Shown here piece by piece: positions 1 through 6,390 of a stretch of DNA of 9,971 nucleotides (position 1 is its first letter; every line of letters begins with the position of its first letter). Position numbers and translations under genes: made by a program. The stretch lies in assembly GCA_022013205.1 (NCBI GenBank), contig JAKLQT010000077.1, positions 1-9,971 on the forward strand. The letters are read 5' to 3'. Source of the DNA: Candidatus Omnitrophota bacterium. Lineage in GTDB: Bacteria; Omnitrophota; Gorgyraeia; B26-G9. The notes beneath the pieces were generated by a model. It was not told the origin of the DNA. It did not search any database and was given only the letters and a program-made list of their open reading frames with translations.

Positions 1-87
1 AGATTGCGCGAAAAGCAGTGAATTTGCGCTTAAAAACAATACTGCCAAAACAACCATAACAATCAAACATAACTTCTTTTTTCTCAT
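1..87 (-). CDS. N-terminus of an exported protein, cut by the window edge
   Basis: An ATG at 87-85 opens a reading frame that stays open for 29 codons to the window edge. A strong Shine-Dalgarno (AAGGAGGA, 98-91) lies a few bases upstream. The peptide starts with a basic n-region (M-R-K-K-K), continues with a hydrophobic core (about residues 6-19, rich in L, V and I), and ends in S-A-N-S-L-L-F-A-Q-S. This is a textbook Sec signal peptide, with likely cleavage after F-A or near A-N-S. The mature protein lies outside the window, so its function cannot be named. It follows the AMIN/coiled-coil gene by 64 bp on the same strand and could be the next gene of that operon. The RBS and signal peptide together make this a real gene start. 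Confidence 0.8.
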   Translation of the reverse strand, partial: MRKKKLCLIVMVVLAVLFLSANSLLFAQS

Positions 88-151
88 ACTTCCTCCTTTT
101 TTCCTACGTAATTACACTGAATACAAGTTCTAGCCTCAGTTTTTCTGTTAC

Positions 152-1825
152 TCAGTTACCTTTGTTTTTATGTAAAAAATTTTCAATTTCCGCCCTGATT
201 TTATCGAATTCTGTTTTGGCATTGTTGTAAGAATATTCCACCTTAAACTTTTCTGCCACAACCGCGTCAAGCTCAACCTTAAGCTGGGTATAGCTGCCTG
301 TAAGATCAAGTACCATCGCGTCTTTTTCTTCAAGCAGCTGCCTCAGCCTGGCCAATTCCATCCCGCTGTATTTGTTTCTTCCTTCGTAGTCTTTTAGTTG
401 CGCGGTTATCTGCGTCTTTTCTTCAACCTGCCTGTCAAGCTCAAGGCGCAGCTGCTCAAGCTCACGTGCTATTTTATCAACTTTCATAGAAACAGCTTCT
501 TTTAATCTGAGGACTTTATCATACTCCGCCTTTGACTGAGTGTATTCTGTTTCCATAACATTTACCTCACCGGCAAGTTTTTTCCTTTCACCTTGAAGCT
601 CATCAAGCCTCAGCTTTATGTTTTTAAATTCGTCATTCATATTCTGGGCTTCATTGGAAATCAGCGCCAGTTTATTTTTCAATTCTTCATAAACCCTTTT
701 CGCTTCTATATATTGTTCTCTTTTAGCCAGGAGATCCTCTACTTTTTCCCCTAATGCCTGGCGTCTTCGAATCTCTTCATCCAGCGCGCTCTGCAGCTGA
801 TCAAGTTTAGCCAGGATTTCATTGATCTTTTGCTCTACTTTTGACTTTTCACCTTTAGATAAATACAGTTCTTCCCGCATTCTTTTAAGCTCATATGTCA
901 ATTCCTCAATCCGTGAAGCAACATTTTCTTTATCTTTTATAGTTTCATTAACTATTCTGTCAATAAGATAATCTGACTCCCTGCCTTGCACAGCGGGAAC
1001 AGGCCTTGATTTTGTCCTTACCTCAGGCGTTATTTTCTGCGCTATTTCAGATTTGCTTATTAACTGGGGCACAGGCTCCTTTTTCTCCCTGCCCTTCTTT
1101 TTTGTCCTTTTAAGGAATGTTTTAAAAAAGCCGCGCCTTTTTTTCTTTTCTGGTTTTACCTCTGCTTTTTTCTCAACAGGCTTTTCACTTTTAAGCAGAT
1201 CTGCCGAGACATAGCTCTTTTCTTGCGTCAATGAAGTTTTCGGACTATATGTATCCCCGGAATAATCGGTAGATTCTGACTTGCGGTATGTTGTTGGCGC
1301 CGGAGTTTCTTTTTCCTTTAAAACTACTATAGGCGGAGTAAGTTCAACTGCCTTCTGCTCTATATCAAGAGCTTCTTCTTGTTTAGCTGGCCCTACACCC
1401 GCTGCAGTCCCGATATTTAAATCGATAACCGACCTGCTCTGATTAATATTATAATCCGCAGCCTTATTTAAATTGATCGCCAGAAAATCAAGAGCGTAAT
1501 ACTCTTCGCCTGTTATAGTAATCTTTTCATTGTCGCCTCTAACCAGGCTTACCTTTTCCACAGGACTGCCGTTAACTTCTATCACGGAAGGAAGCTTAGT
1601 GTAGACAGTACCCAGGAAATCAAGCACAATATAATTCGCCGGGCTTTCATCGTTTTTAAATGTTTCAATTTGCAATGTCTGATTGGAAGTAATTGAAATT
1701 TTCACTAAACTATCCCGCGTATCGACAACAATATCTTTAATAATTGCAGGCGCAGCTACGGCAAGATTTGAAAAGACAAAAATACTTAGGATCAAAATCC
1801 ATAAAATCAATAATTTACTCTTCAT
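152..1825 (-). CDS. Exported AMIN-domain protein with long C-terminal coiled coil
   Basis: This is a 557-residue protein. Residues 1-25 form a Sec signal peptide (K2, K4, a long L/I/V/F core, cleavage near A-V-A-A-P). Residues about 28-137 look like an AMIN domain: short beta strands with the pattern 'I.DI.V....L.KI.I.S' and 'YIVLDFLGTVY'. AMIN domains are known for binding peptidoglycan and for localising periplasmic amidases and secretins. Next comes a disordered Pro/Lys/Ser/Thr linker (about 145-290) containing a very basic patch at about 214-250 with paired F residues. Residues about 290-552 are heptad-rich, rich in E, K, L and R, and should form a long coiled coil. No amidase, secretin or LysM domain is visible. 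It lies 37 bp after serA and is probably co-transcribed with it. I infer a structural or scaffolding role at the cell envelope; the catalytic function, if any, is unknown. Start chosen at 1825 because the signal peptide begins there. Confidence 0.85.
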   Translation of the reverse strand: MKSKLLILWILILSIFVFSNLAVAAPAIIKDIVVDTRDSLVKISITSNQTLQIETFKNDESPANYIVLDFLGTVYTKLPSVIEVNGSPVEKVSLVRGDNEKITITGEEYYALDFLAINLNKAADYNINQSRSVIDLNIGTAAGVGPAKQEEALDIEQKAVELTPPIVVLKEKETPAPTTYRKSESTDYSGDTYSPKTSLTQEKSYVSADLLKSEKPVEKKAEVKPEKKKRRGFFKTFLKRTKKKGREKKEPVPQLISKSEIAQKITPEVRTKSRPVPAVQGRESDYLIDRIVNETIKDKENVASRIEELTYELKRMREELYLSKGEKSKVEQKINEILAKLDQLQSALDEEIRRRQALGEKVEDLLAKREQYIEAKRVYEELKNKLALISNEAQNMNDEFKNIKLRLDELQGERKKLAGEVNVMETEYTQSKAEYDKVLRLKEAVSMKVDKIARELEQLRLELDRQVEEKTQITAQLKDYEGRNKYSGMELARLRQLLEEKDAMVLDLTGSYTQLKVELDAVVAEKFKVEYSYNNAKTEFDKIRAEIENFLHKNKGN

Positions 1826-1826
1826 G

Positions 1827-1834
1827 CCCCCCCC
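1827..1834 (-). promoter_or_regulatory. G8 homopolymer occupying the ribosome-binding site
   Basis: The transcript reads A-T-A-GGGGGGGG-C-ATG. Eight consecutive G sit where the Shine-Dalgarno should be, ending one base before the start codon of the AMIN/coiled-coil gene. No other SD-like sequence is close. A run of this length can slip in replication, and a length change would alter the SD context but not the reading frame. A regulatory role is inference only. Confidence 0.5.
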
Positions 1835-1862
1835 TATTTTGTGTGCGGTTTAAATTAGCGGA

Positions 1863-3440
1863 TTAAAGTTTAATAACTTTTGCATCCAATACATTTTTAC
1901 ATTGCCTTATCTGCTCTAAGACTTCTTCCGAAATCTCATCATCAACATTCAGCACTACCATTGATTCTTCCCCAGGCCCCTTCCGGCTGAAATTCATGGC
2001 CGCAATATTGATATTATTTTCACCTAAAATAGTCCCTATGCGGCCGACAAGGCCGGGAGAATCAAGGCTCCGCGTAATCAGTATATTGCCTTGCGGTATT
2101 GTATCTATATAAAATTCATTAATCCTGATAATTCTCTGTTTATTTTTAGTAAAGAGCGTCCCGCACACCAGGCTCTTACCTTTGTTTGTCTGGACCTCAA
2201 CACTAATAAGATTTGAAAATTGCTCAATTTCAAGAACCTTGGTCTCCTTAATAATAATATTTCGTTCCCTTGCTATAAACGGAGCGTTAACATAGTTTAC
2301 CGATTCTCCTAAGATATTTTCCAACAATCCTTTAATAAGCGCGATGGTAATCGGCTTTACTTCGTGATTTATTACTTCTCCACTATATATTATACTTACT
2401 TGTTTAATATGTCCAGAAATAATCTGTGATTGAAAGCTTCCCAGTTTTTCCGCGAGCCTTATATAAGGCTCAAGAATACGGCAGGCCTCGTTTTCAACAC
2501 AAGGATAATTCAACGCGTTGCGGATACCCTTTCCTTCTAAAAGATCCGCTACCTGTTCCGCGACCTCAACCGCGACATTAACCTGCGCCTCCTCGGTAGC
2601 CGCCCCCAAATGCGGCGTAGCAATAACACAATCAAGTTCCAGCAGCCGGTTTTCCGTCGGCGGTTCGTTTTCAAAAACATCAAGCGCCGCACCAGCAACA
2701 GTTCCGTTTTCTATGGCCTCAAGCAACGCTTTTTCATCAATAATCCCGCCTCTGGCGCAGTTTATAATTTTTATGCCTTTTTTCATTAAGGCAAATTCCG
2801 GCCTTGAGATCATATGTTCTGTTTCACTGGTCAACGGAGTATGCACTGTTAAAAAATCAATTCTTTCAAACAAATTTTTAAGTTCCACCAGTTCTATTTC
2901 AAATTTCTCAGCCTTTTTTTCAGACAGGAAAGGATCATAAGCACTAACCTTCATGCCGAAAGCCTGAGCTATGCGCGCGACCTCTATCCCGATTCTGCCA
3001 AGGCCGATAATGCCTAACCGTTTACCGTACAATTCACGGCTCATAAATTTTTTTCTGTCCCACCGGCCGTTTTTAATGGAAAGATTAGCCTGCGGAATAT
3101 TACGGTTTAAAGCCAGCAACATGCTTACGGTATGCTCCGCGGTGGAAATAGTATTGCCCCCCGGGGTATTCATGACCAGAATGCCTTTTTTTGTCGCAGC
3201 CTCTATATCTACATTATCAACTCCCACTCCGGCACGGCCGATGACTTTAAGCTTTTTGGAGGCATTGATAATTTCCGCGGTCGCCTTTGTTCCGCTGCGG
3301 ATAATCAAAGCATCATAATCGGCGATAATCTGTTTTAATTCTTCCGGCGAAAGCTTAGTTTTGACATCAAAAGCAATGTTTCTTTCTTCTAAAATCTTTA
3401 GGCCTTCAGCAGAGAGAGGATCGCTTATTAGAATTCTCAT
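1863..3440 (-). CDS. serA: D-3-phosphoglycerate dehydrogenase
   Basis: This enzyme oxidises 3-phosphoglycerate to 3-phosphohydroxypyruvate with NAD+, the first committed step of serine biosynthesis in the cytoplasm. At 525 residues it has the long form with three parts. The substrate/nucleotide-binding D-2-hydroxyacid dehydrogenase core spans 1 to about 315. An intervening regulatory region follows (about 317-450). A C-terminal ACT domain begins near 452 (I-T-R-S-L-D-S-P-G-L-V-G). The Rossmann loop G146-L-G-R-I-G151 is intact. The family's catalytic Arg, Glu and His are visible as R230 (N-C-A-R-G-G), E259 (V-F-E-N-E-P) and H277 (A-T-P-H-L-G). ACT domains usually bring serine feedback inhibition, which is likely but not shown here. 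A GGAG precedes the ATG. The gene follows clpP by 40 bp, where clpX is the common neighbour in many bacteria. Confidence 0.97.
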   Translation of the reverse strand: MRILISDPLSAEGLKILEERNIAFDVKTKLSPEELKQIIADYDALIIRSGTKATAEIINASKKLKVIGRAGVGVDNVDIEAATKKGILVMNTPGGNTISTAEHTVSMLLALNRNIPQANLSIKNGRWDRKKFMSRELYGKRLGIIGLGRIGIEVARIAQAFGMKVSAYDPFLSEKKAEKFEIELVELKNLFERIDFLTVHTPLTSETEHMISRPEFALMKKGIKIINCARGGIIDEKALLEAIENGTVAGAALDVFENEPPTENRLLELDCVIATPHLGAATEEAQVNVAVEVAEQVADLLEGKGIRNALNYPCVENEACRILEPYIRLAEKLGSFQSQIISGHIKQVSIIYSGEVINHEVKPITIALIKGLLENILGESVNYVNAPFIARERNIIIKETKVLEIEQFSNLISVEVQTNKGKSLVCGTLFTKNKQRIIRINEFYIDTIPQGNILITRSLDSPGLVGRIGTILGENNINIAAMNFSRKGPGEESMVVLNVDDEISEEVLEQIRQCKNVLDAKVIKL

Positions 3441-3480
3441 GATTTTACTCCGATTTTAAAAGTTCCTTTTGGGCAGGAAA

Positions 3481-4098
3481 TCAGCTCTTTTTTTTCTCTT
3501 TCTGGCTGTTGTCAATAACAACATCAACCAATCCATACTCACGCGATTCCTCCGCACTCATGAAAAAATCCCTGTCGGTATCATTGGCGATTTTATCTAC
3601 CGGCTTTCCTGTATGCTTACTTAAAATAGCGTTAAGATTATCCCGCATTTTCAGGATCTCTTTAGCCTGGATACTAATATCAGACGCCGCTCCCTGTGCA
3701 CCTCCCCATGGCTGGTGGATCATTACCCGGGCATTAGGAAGCGCGAATCTTTTTCCCTTTGTCCCCGCTGCTAAAAGAACAGCGCCCATGCTTGCGGCCT
3801 GGCCGACACAGTAAGTATTTACATCGCAATTAACAAACTGCATTGTATCATAGATCGCAAGCCCCGCGGTAACGATTCCGCCTGGAGAGTTAATGTAGAT
3901 ATTAATATCTTTGTTTTGATCATCCATCTGCAAAAAAAGCATTTGAGCAATAACCAGATTCGCTACGTTATCATCAATAGTTGTGCCGATAAAAACAATT
4001 CTATCTTTCAGCAATCTTGAATAAATATCAAACGCACGCTCTCCCCTATTAGTCTGTTCAACCACCATGGGAACCAAGATTTGATTTTTCACACTCAT
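3481..4098 (-). CDS. clpP: ATP-dependent Clp protease proteolytic subunit
   Basis: ClpP is the serine-peptidase subunit that stacks as two heptameric rings. It degrades proteins unfolded by ClpX, ClpA or ClpC. The 205-residue length is normal. The catalytic triad is complete: S103 (G-Q-A-A-S-M-G-A), H128 (V-M-I-H-Q-P) and D177 (D-R-D-F-F-M-S-A-E-E). The Ser-His spacing of 25 and His-Asp spacing of 49 match E. coli ClpP. The N-terminal segment P-M-V-V-E-Q-T-N-R-G-E-R and the strand I-N-S-P-G-G are typical. The C-terminus ends in a short Lys-rich tail (E-K-K-K-S). A strong purine-rich RBS (AGGAGGGGAG) precedes the ATG. It follows tig by 21 bp, the classical tig-clpP pairing. No clpX is in the window, so the partner ATPase must be encoded elsewhere. 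Confidence 0.98.
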   Translation of the reverse strand: MSVKNQILVPMVVEQTNRGERAFDIYSRLLKDRIVFIGTTIDDNVANLVIAQMLFLQMDDQNKDINIYINSPGGIVTAGLAIYDTMQFVNCDVNTYCVGQAASMGAVLLAAGTKGKRFALPNARVMIHQPWGGAQGAASDISIQAKEILKMRDNLNAILSKHTGKPVDKIANDTDRDFFMSAEESREYGLVDVVIDNSQKEKKKS

Positions 4099-4119
4099 AC
4101 TCCCCTCCTAAGTTTAATT

Positions 4120-5403
4120 TTACTTGCCTGTTACATCTTCTATGACAGCGTTATCAATAAGAAAACCGATTATCTTTTCTTCCCATACCTCCCAATGCAT
4201 GCTTTCGAGCATCTTATTTTTCTGCAAATATTTAATTAAATCTTCTTTTTTCTGGTTATACACGCGTGCCATAACTTCAATATGTTCGTTCATTTCACCT
4301 TCGCTAACCTCAATATTTTCTTTGCCGGCAATATCTTCAAGCAGGAAAAAACTTCTCACCTGTTTTAAAGCTTCATTTTTTAATAAATCTTTCATTTTTT
4401 CAAGTTCAGCTTCAATCTGAGCGTCATTTACCCCCTGCTGTTTAAGTCTTTGAGCCGATGTTTCTTTAAGGGCCTGTTCTCTTTTATCTACCAGCGCCTG
4501 AGGAACATCTATGGGCATAACTTCAACAAGATGGCCGATCACCTGCGCCTTAGCTGCCTGTTTATTCTGCGTTTCTTTTTCATGGGTCAGATCATCTTTG
4601 ATCTGAAGTTTCAGCTCCTGGAGTGAATTCTTGCCTATCTTTTTGGCAAACTCATCATTTACTTCCGGAAGCTTCTTAGCTTTGATCTCCTTAACTGTGA
4701 TATCAAATTGAGCGTTTTTCCCGGCCAGTTCCGCGAAATGAAACTTTTCAGGAAGCTTGATATCGAATTTTCTGTTTTCCCCTGCTTTAATACCTTCGAT
4801 TTTTTTGGAAAGGCAGGGCAAAAACATTTCTTCATCTACCCAAAGCCATGCATGTTCTTTTTTATCTATCTGTTTACCTTCAACCTCATAGCTGTAATCA
4901 CAGATTATGTAATCTCCGATTTTTACGCCTCTTTTTTCCTCAACCAAAAGAAATTGAGCATAACGGTCCTGCAGATATCCGACGACTTTATTGATATCAA
5001 CTTCAGTTATATTTACTTTTTCTTTTTTTACTTTTATACCTTTGTAATCTTTAAGAGTAATTTTTGGACGAATGTCAACCTTTGCCTTAAACGTAAGTTT
5101 TTCATCTTTTGTGAAATTGACATCTGAAATATCCGGCATAGATACAGGCTGGATATTTTCTTTTTTTATCGCCTCATGATACGCATCGTTAAGAACATTG
5201 GTTAAAACTTTATCATTGGCTTTATCGGAAAAATGTTTTTCCAGAACTTCCTGCGGAGCTTTCCCTTTTCTAAATCCCGGAATTTGTGCTGTTTTTTTTA
5301 ACTCCTTATAACACTGAATGAATTCTTCCTGAACAACTTGCTTAGGAACTTCGATTTCCAGTGTTTTCTGACATTTCGCGGATTCTTTAACTTTTACTTT
5401 CAC
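4120..5403 (-). CDS. tig: Trigger factor, ribosome-associated chaperone
   Basis: Trigger factor docks at the ribosome exit tunnel and shields nascent chains. This 427-residue protein has the usual three-part plan. The N-terminal ribosome-binding domain (1 to about 120) carries the signature I-P-G-F-R-K-G-K-A-P at 41-50. A middle FKBP-type PPIase-like domain (about 155-240) is followed by a helical C-terminal chaperone domain (about 250-427). The PPIase segment looks divergent: the usual aromatic FKBP motif near G-D-Y-I is followed by an unusual H-A-W-L-W-V-D insert. Isomerase activity should therefore not be assumed. The start is a GTG at 5403-5401, supported by AAGGAG at 5418-5413 with a 9-base spacer and by homology, since M-K-V-K-V is the normal start of the family. 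It is the first protein gene after the tRNA-Gly, with clpP 21 bp downstream. Confidence 0.96.
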   Translation of the reverse strand: MKVKVKESAKCQKTLEIEVPKQVVQEEFIQCYKELKKTAQIPGFRKGKAPQEVLEKHFSDKANDKVLTNVLNDAYHEAIKKENIQPVSMPDISDVNFTKDEKLTFKAKVDIRPKITLKDYKGIKVKKEKVNITEVDINKVVGYLQDRYAQFLLVEEKRGVKIGDYIICDYSYEVEGKQIDKKEHAWLWVDEEMFLPCLSKKIEGIKAGENRKFDIKLPEKFHFAELAGKNAQFDITVKEIKAKKLPEVNDEFAKKIGKNSLQELKLQIKDDLTHEKETQNKQAAKAQVIGHLVEVMPIDVPQALVDKREQALKETSAQRLKQQGVNDAQIEAELEKMKDLLKNEALKQVRSFFLLEDIAGKENIEVSEGEMNEHIEVMARVYNQKKEDLIKYLQKNKMLESMHWEVWEEKIIGFLIDNAVIEDVTGK

Positions 5404-5435
5404 GTATACTCACTCCTTACTGTATCTTATCACTT

Positions 5436-5486
5436 AGCCTGTATTCCCGCATAAGCAGGCTTTTTTTAACATAAAAAAAATGCGGG
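5436..5486 (-). promoter_or_regulatory. Possible H-type pseudoknot in the tig leader
   Basis: On the minus strand the order is CCCGCAT (5486-5480), an A/T-rich 18-base stretch, AGCCTG (5461-5456), three bases, ATGCGGG (5452-5446), four bases, CAGGCT (5441-5436). CCCGCAT pairs with ATGCGGG (7 bp) and AGCCTG pairs with CAGGCT (6 bp). The pairs interleave, so they form either a pseudoknot or two exclusive hairpins. The last paired base is 32 bases upstream of the GTG start and 17 upstream of the SD. This resembles a leader control element or an attenuator, but I recognise no known riboswitch. Confidence 0.4.
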
Positions 5487-5495
5487 AGAAAATTT

Positions 5496-5516
5496 GGAGC
5501 GGTCCCTCTTCGCTCC
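5496..5516 (-). other. Hairpin upstream of the tig leader
   Basis: GGAGCG (5496-5501) and CGCTCC (5511-5516) form a perfect 6-bp stem around a 9-base loop. On the minus strand it is followed by AAATTTTC, only a weak U-tract, so terminator activity for the tRNA transcript is possible but poorly supported. The minus-strand loop side reads GGAGCGAAGAGGG, similar to loop sequences in the tRNA spacers. Confidence 0.4.
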
Positions 5517-5539
5517 TTTAGTACATTTTTCACGTTAAG

Positions 5540-5615
5540 CTTCGCCGGACTCTATTGTTTTCATCCTTAGAATCAGGCGTAGCCTACCTTCTTTGTGAGC
5601 GCCTGATCGGCGAAG
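5540..5615. repeat. Nested inverted repeat
   Basis: Outer arms CTTCGCCG (5540-5547) and CGGCGAAG (5608-5615) are perfect complements. Inner arms ATCAGGCG (5572-5579) and CGCCTGAT (5600-5607) are also perfect, and the two right-hand arms abut exactly. The result is a 16-bp stem interrupted on the left side by a 24-base bulge, with a 20-base terminal loop. No U-tract follows on either strand. Function unknown. Confidence 0.5.
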
Positions 5616-5620
5616 GCTGA

Positions 5621-5644
5621 TGGAGCGGTGGATGGAGCTCAAAC
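5621..5644 (-). pseudogene. tRNA-Gly 3'-end fragment
   Basis: These 24 bases match 5840-5863, the 3' end of the intact tRNA-Gly, at 22 of 24 positions, including the encoded CCA, the discriminator and the whole 3' acceptor strand. Beyond it the sequence diverges. The T-stem can no longer form, and no 5' acceptor strand complementary to CCACCGC lies at the right distance. It is therefore a fragment and not a working tRNA. It lies 219 bp from the intact copy in direct orientation, as expected for a partial duplication or an attachment-site scar. Confidence 0.65.
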
Positions 5645-5703
5645 GTCGTGGCCACCTTCCGCTAACCCTTGTAATACAGGGCCGTGCTCAGGCGGCTCAC
5701 TCC

Positions 5704-5733
5704 TTAAAGGGGCACCCGACGTTTCCCCTTTAA
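5704..5733. repeat. Inverted repeat, 9-bp arms
   Basis: TTAAAGGGG (5704-5712) and CCCCTTTAA (5725-5733) are perfect complements around a 12-base loop. The arm sequence is closely related to that of the 5771-5795 inverted repeat, so the two may be copies or parts of one element. No function recognised. Confidence 0.5.
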
Positions 5734-5770
5734 TATTTCCCCTCCCTCTGCAGGAAGTTCCACTCGCCGA

Positions 5771-5795
5771 TAAGGGGAAACAATCTTTCCCCTTA
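5771..5795. repeat. Perfect hairpin downstream of tRNA-Gly, 10-bp arms
   Basis: TAAGGGGAAA (5771-5780) and TTTCCCCTTA (5786-5795) form a perfect 10-bp stem with the 5-base loop CAATC. On the minus strand it lies 45 bases beyond the tRNA-Gly CCA end. It could protect or terminate the tRNA transcript, but no clear U-tract follows. Confidence 0.55.
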
Positions 5796-5839
5796 AAATC
5801 CCCTTTTGGGTTCTCCCCCCCCAGCAGGGATATATTTTT

Positions 5840-5914
5840 TGGAGCGGTGGATGGGGCTCGAACCCACGACATTCTCCTTGGCAAGGAGACATTCTACCAC
5901 TGAATTGCCACCGC
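5840..5914 (-). tRNA. tRNA-Gly (anticodon GCC)
   Basis: The 75-base cloverleaf is complete. The acceptor stem is GCGGTGG/CCACCGC, the D-stem ATTC/GAAT, and the anticodon stem TCTCC/GGAGA with loop TTGCCAA, giving GCC. The T-stem is GTGGG/CCCAT with loop TTCGAGC, followed by discriminator T and encoded CCA. It is the last of four tRNAs in transcription order, 164 bp after tRNA-Leu. Confidence 0.97.
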
Positions 5915-5938
5915 TAATTTAAGGTTTATTTAATTATC

Positions 5939-5960
5939 AAGTGCTTTTAAGTCCGCACTT
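5939..5960. repeat. Small inverted repeat in the Leu-Gly tRNA spacer
   Basis: AAGTGC (5939-5944) and GCACTT (5955-5960) form a 6-bp stem with a 10-base loop, 24 bases upstream of the tRNA-Gly 5' end on the minus strand. It could be a processing signal. The evidence is only the perfect arms. Confidence 0.3.
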
Positions 5961-6035
5961 CTGCTTAGTTTTCTTTATCTATTGCAAAATTTGCTCACCT
6001 CGTCGGCTTCGCCTCGCTCGATGTAAATTCGCACA

Positions 6036-6078
6036 ATAGTTTATATTCACTTCGTTCCATAAACTATGTGCTCATTTA
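6036..6078 (-). repeat. 43-bp stem-loop repeat abutting tRNA-Leu, copy 1
   Basis: ATAGTTTAT (6036-6044) and ATAAACTAT (6059-6067) are perfect 9-bp arms around a 14-base loop, followed by an 11-base tail that ends exactly at the tRNA-Leu CCA. The 43 bases match 6550-6592 at 39 positions, and that second copy abuts the tRNA-Arg CCA in the same way. On the transcript it is the immediate 3' trailer of the tRNA. The sequences beyond the outer arm differ between the copies, so the repeat boundary coincides with the stem. Confidence 0.75.
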
Positions 6079-6162
6079 TGGTGCGGACGGAGAGACTTGA
6101 ACTCTCATCCCATAGGGATACGGTCCTAAGCCGTACGCGTATGCCAATTCCGCCACGTCCGC
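6079..6162 (-). tRNA. tRNA-Leu (anticodon TAG)
   Basis: This is an 84-base class II tRNA. The acceptor stem is GCGGACG/CGTCCGC, and the anticodon stem TACGG/CCGTA has loop CTTAGGA, giving TAG, which reads CUA and related Leu codons. A long variable arm (TCCC-TAT-GGGA) and T-stem GAGAG/CTCTC follow, then discriminator A and encoded CCA. The 43-bp repeat follows its CCA directly. Confidence 0.97.
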
Positions 6163-6210
6163 CCGAGAATACATATAAACTGCTTTTCCCTATCAAAGAA
6201 CTTTACGTCA

Positions 6211-6282
6211 GGTAAATTCCTCTATTACTGGTCCCTTGACTCACTTTCGCTCGCTCTGGATCATCCGACTTTATGGTTTACC
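6211..6282. repeat. Imperfect inverted repeat in the Lys-Leu tRNA spacer
   Basis: Outer arms GGTAAA (6211-6216) and TTTACC (6277-6282) enclose inner arms TGGTCC (6229-6234) and GGATCA (6258-6263), complementary except for one mismatch. The minus-strand loop includes GAGCGAGCGAAAGTGAG, resembling the loops of the 43-bp repeats (GGAACGAAGTGAA) while the stems are unrelated. Function unknown. Confidence 0.35.
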
Positions 6283-6290
6283 ATGAGCAA

Positions 6291-6306
6291 GTAGCCCCAA
6301 GGCTAC
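6291..6306 (-). other. Hairpin just downstream of tRNA-Lys
   Basis: GTAGCC (6291-6296) and GGCTAC (6301-6306) form a perfect 6-bp stem with a 4-base loop, 8 bases past the tRNA-Lys CCA on the transcript. It has no U-tract, so a 3'-processing or stability role is more likely than termination. It is not related in sequence to the 43-bp repeat. Confidence 0.45.
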
Positions 6307-6314
6307 GAGTCGAA

Positions 6315-6390
6315 TGGTGGGCCATGAAGGACTCGAACCTTCGACCTTGACATTAAGAGTGTCCTGCTCTACCAGCTGAGCTAATGGCCC
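6315..6390 (-). tRNA. tRNA-Lys (anticodon CTT)
   Basis: The 76-base cloverleaf has acceptor stem GGGCCAT/ATGGCCC, D-stem GCTC/GAGC, anticodon stem GGACA/TGTCA with loop CTCTTAA (anticodon CTT), T-stem GAAGG/CCTTC with loop TTCGAGT, discriminator A and encoded CCA. The first anticodon-stem pair (G27-A43) is a mismatch; the other four pair. CTT reads AAG only, so a TTT isoacceptor is expected elsewhere in the genome. Confidence 0.96.

Larger units (their letters stand above)
5404..5839. other. 436-bp gene-free, structure-rich region between tRNA-Gly and tig
   Basis: I see no protein gene or known RNA here; open frames lack RBS and run through tRNA sequence. It contains, from low to high coordinates: the tig RBS, a possible pseudoknot (5436-5486), a hairpin (5496-5516), a nested inverted repeat (5540-5615), a tRNA-Gly 3'-end fragment (5621-5644) and two G/C-block inverted repeats (5704-5733, 5771-5795). 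The octamer GGAGCGGT occurs three times in the same orientation on the plus strand (5496, 5622, 5841). I could not find a convincing sigma-70 promoter for tig by eye. Confidence 0.7.

Noticed and set aside
2518..3338. Several plus-strand open frames opposite serA
   Set aside because: They are antisense shadows of a gene with clear catalytic motifs, rich in S, C and P, without RBS.
5436..5467. Plus-strand intrinsic terminator (AGCCTG...CAGGCT followed by seven T)
   Set aside because: It looks like a terminator on the plus strand, but no plus-strand gene exists upstream. The same arms take part in the leader structure of tig on the coding strand, so I did not annotate it as a terminator.
5621..5700. 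A second complete tRNA next to tRNA-Gly
   Set aside because: Only the 3' end matches. The T-stem cannot pair and no complementary 5' acceptor strand is found.
5628..5903. Plus-strand open frame of 91 codons, and minus-strand frames at 5639-5892
   Set aside because: They run through the tRNA-Gly gene (the peptide A-R-T-H-D-I-L-L is antisense tRNA sequence) and have no ribosome-binding site. These are spurious frames typical of tRNA loci.
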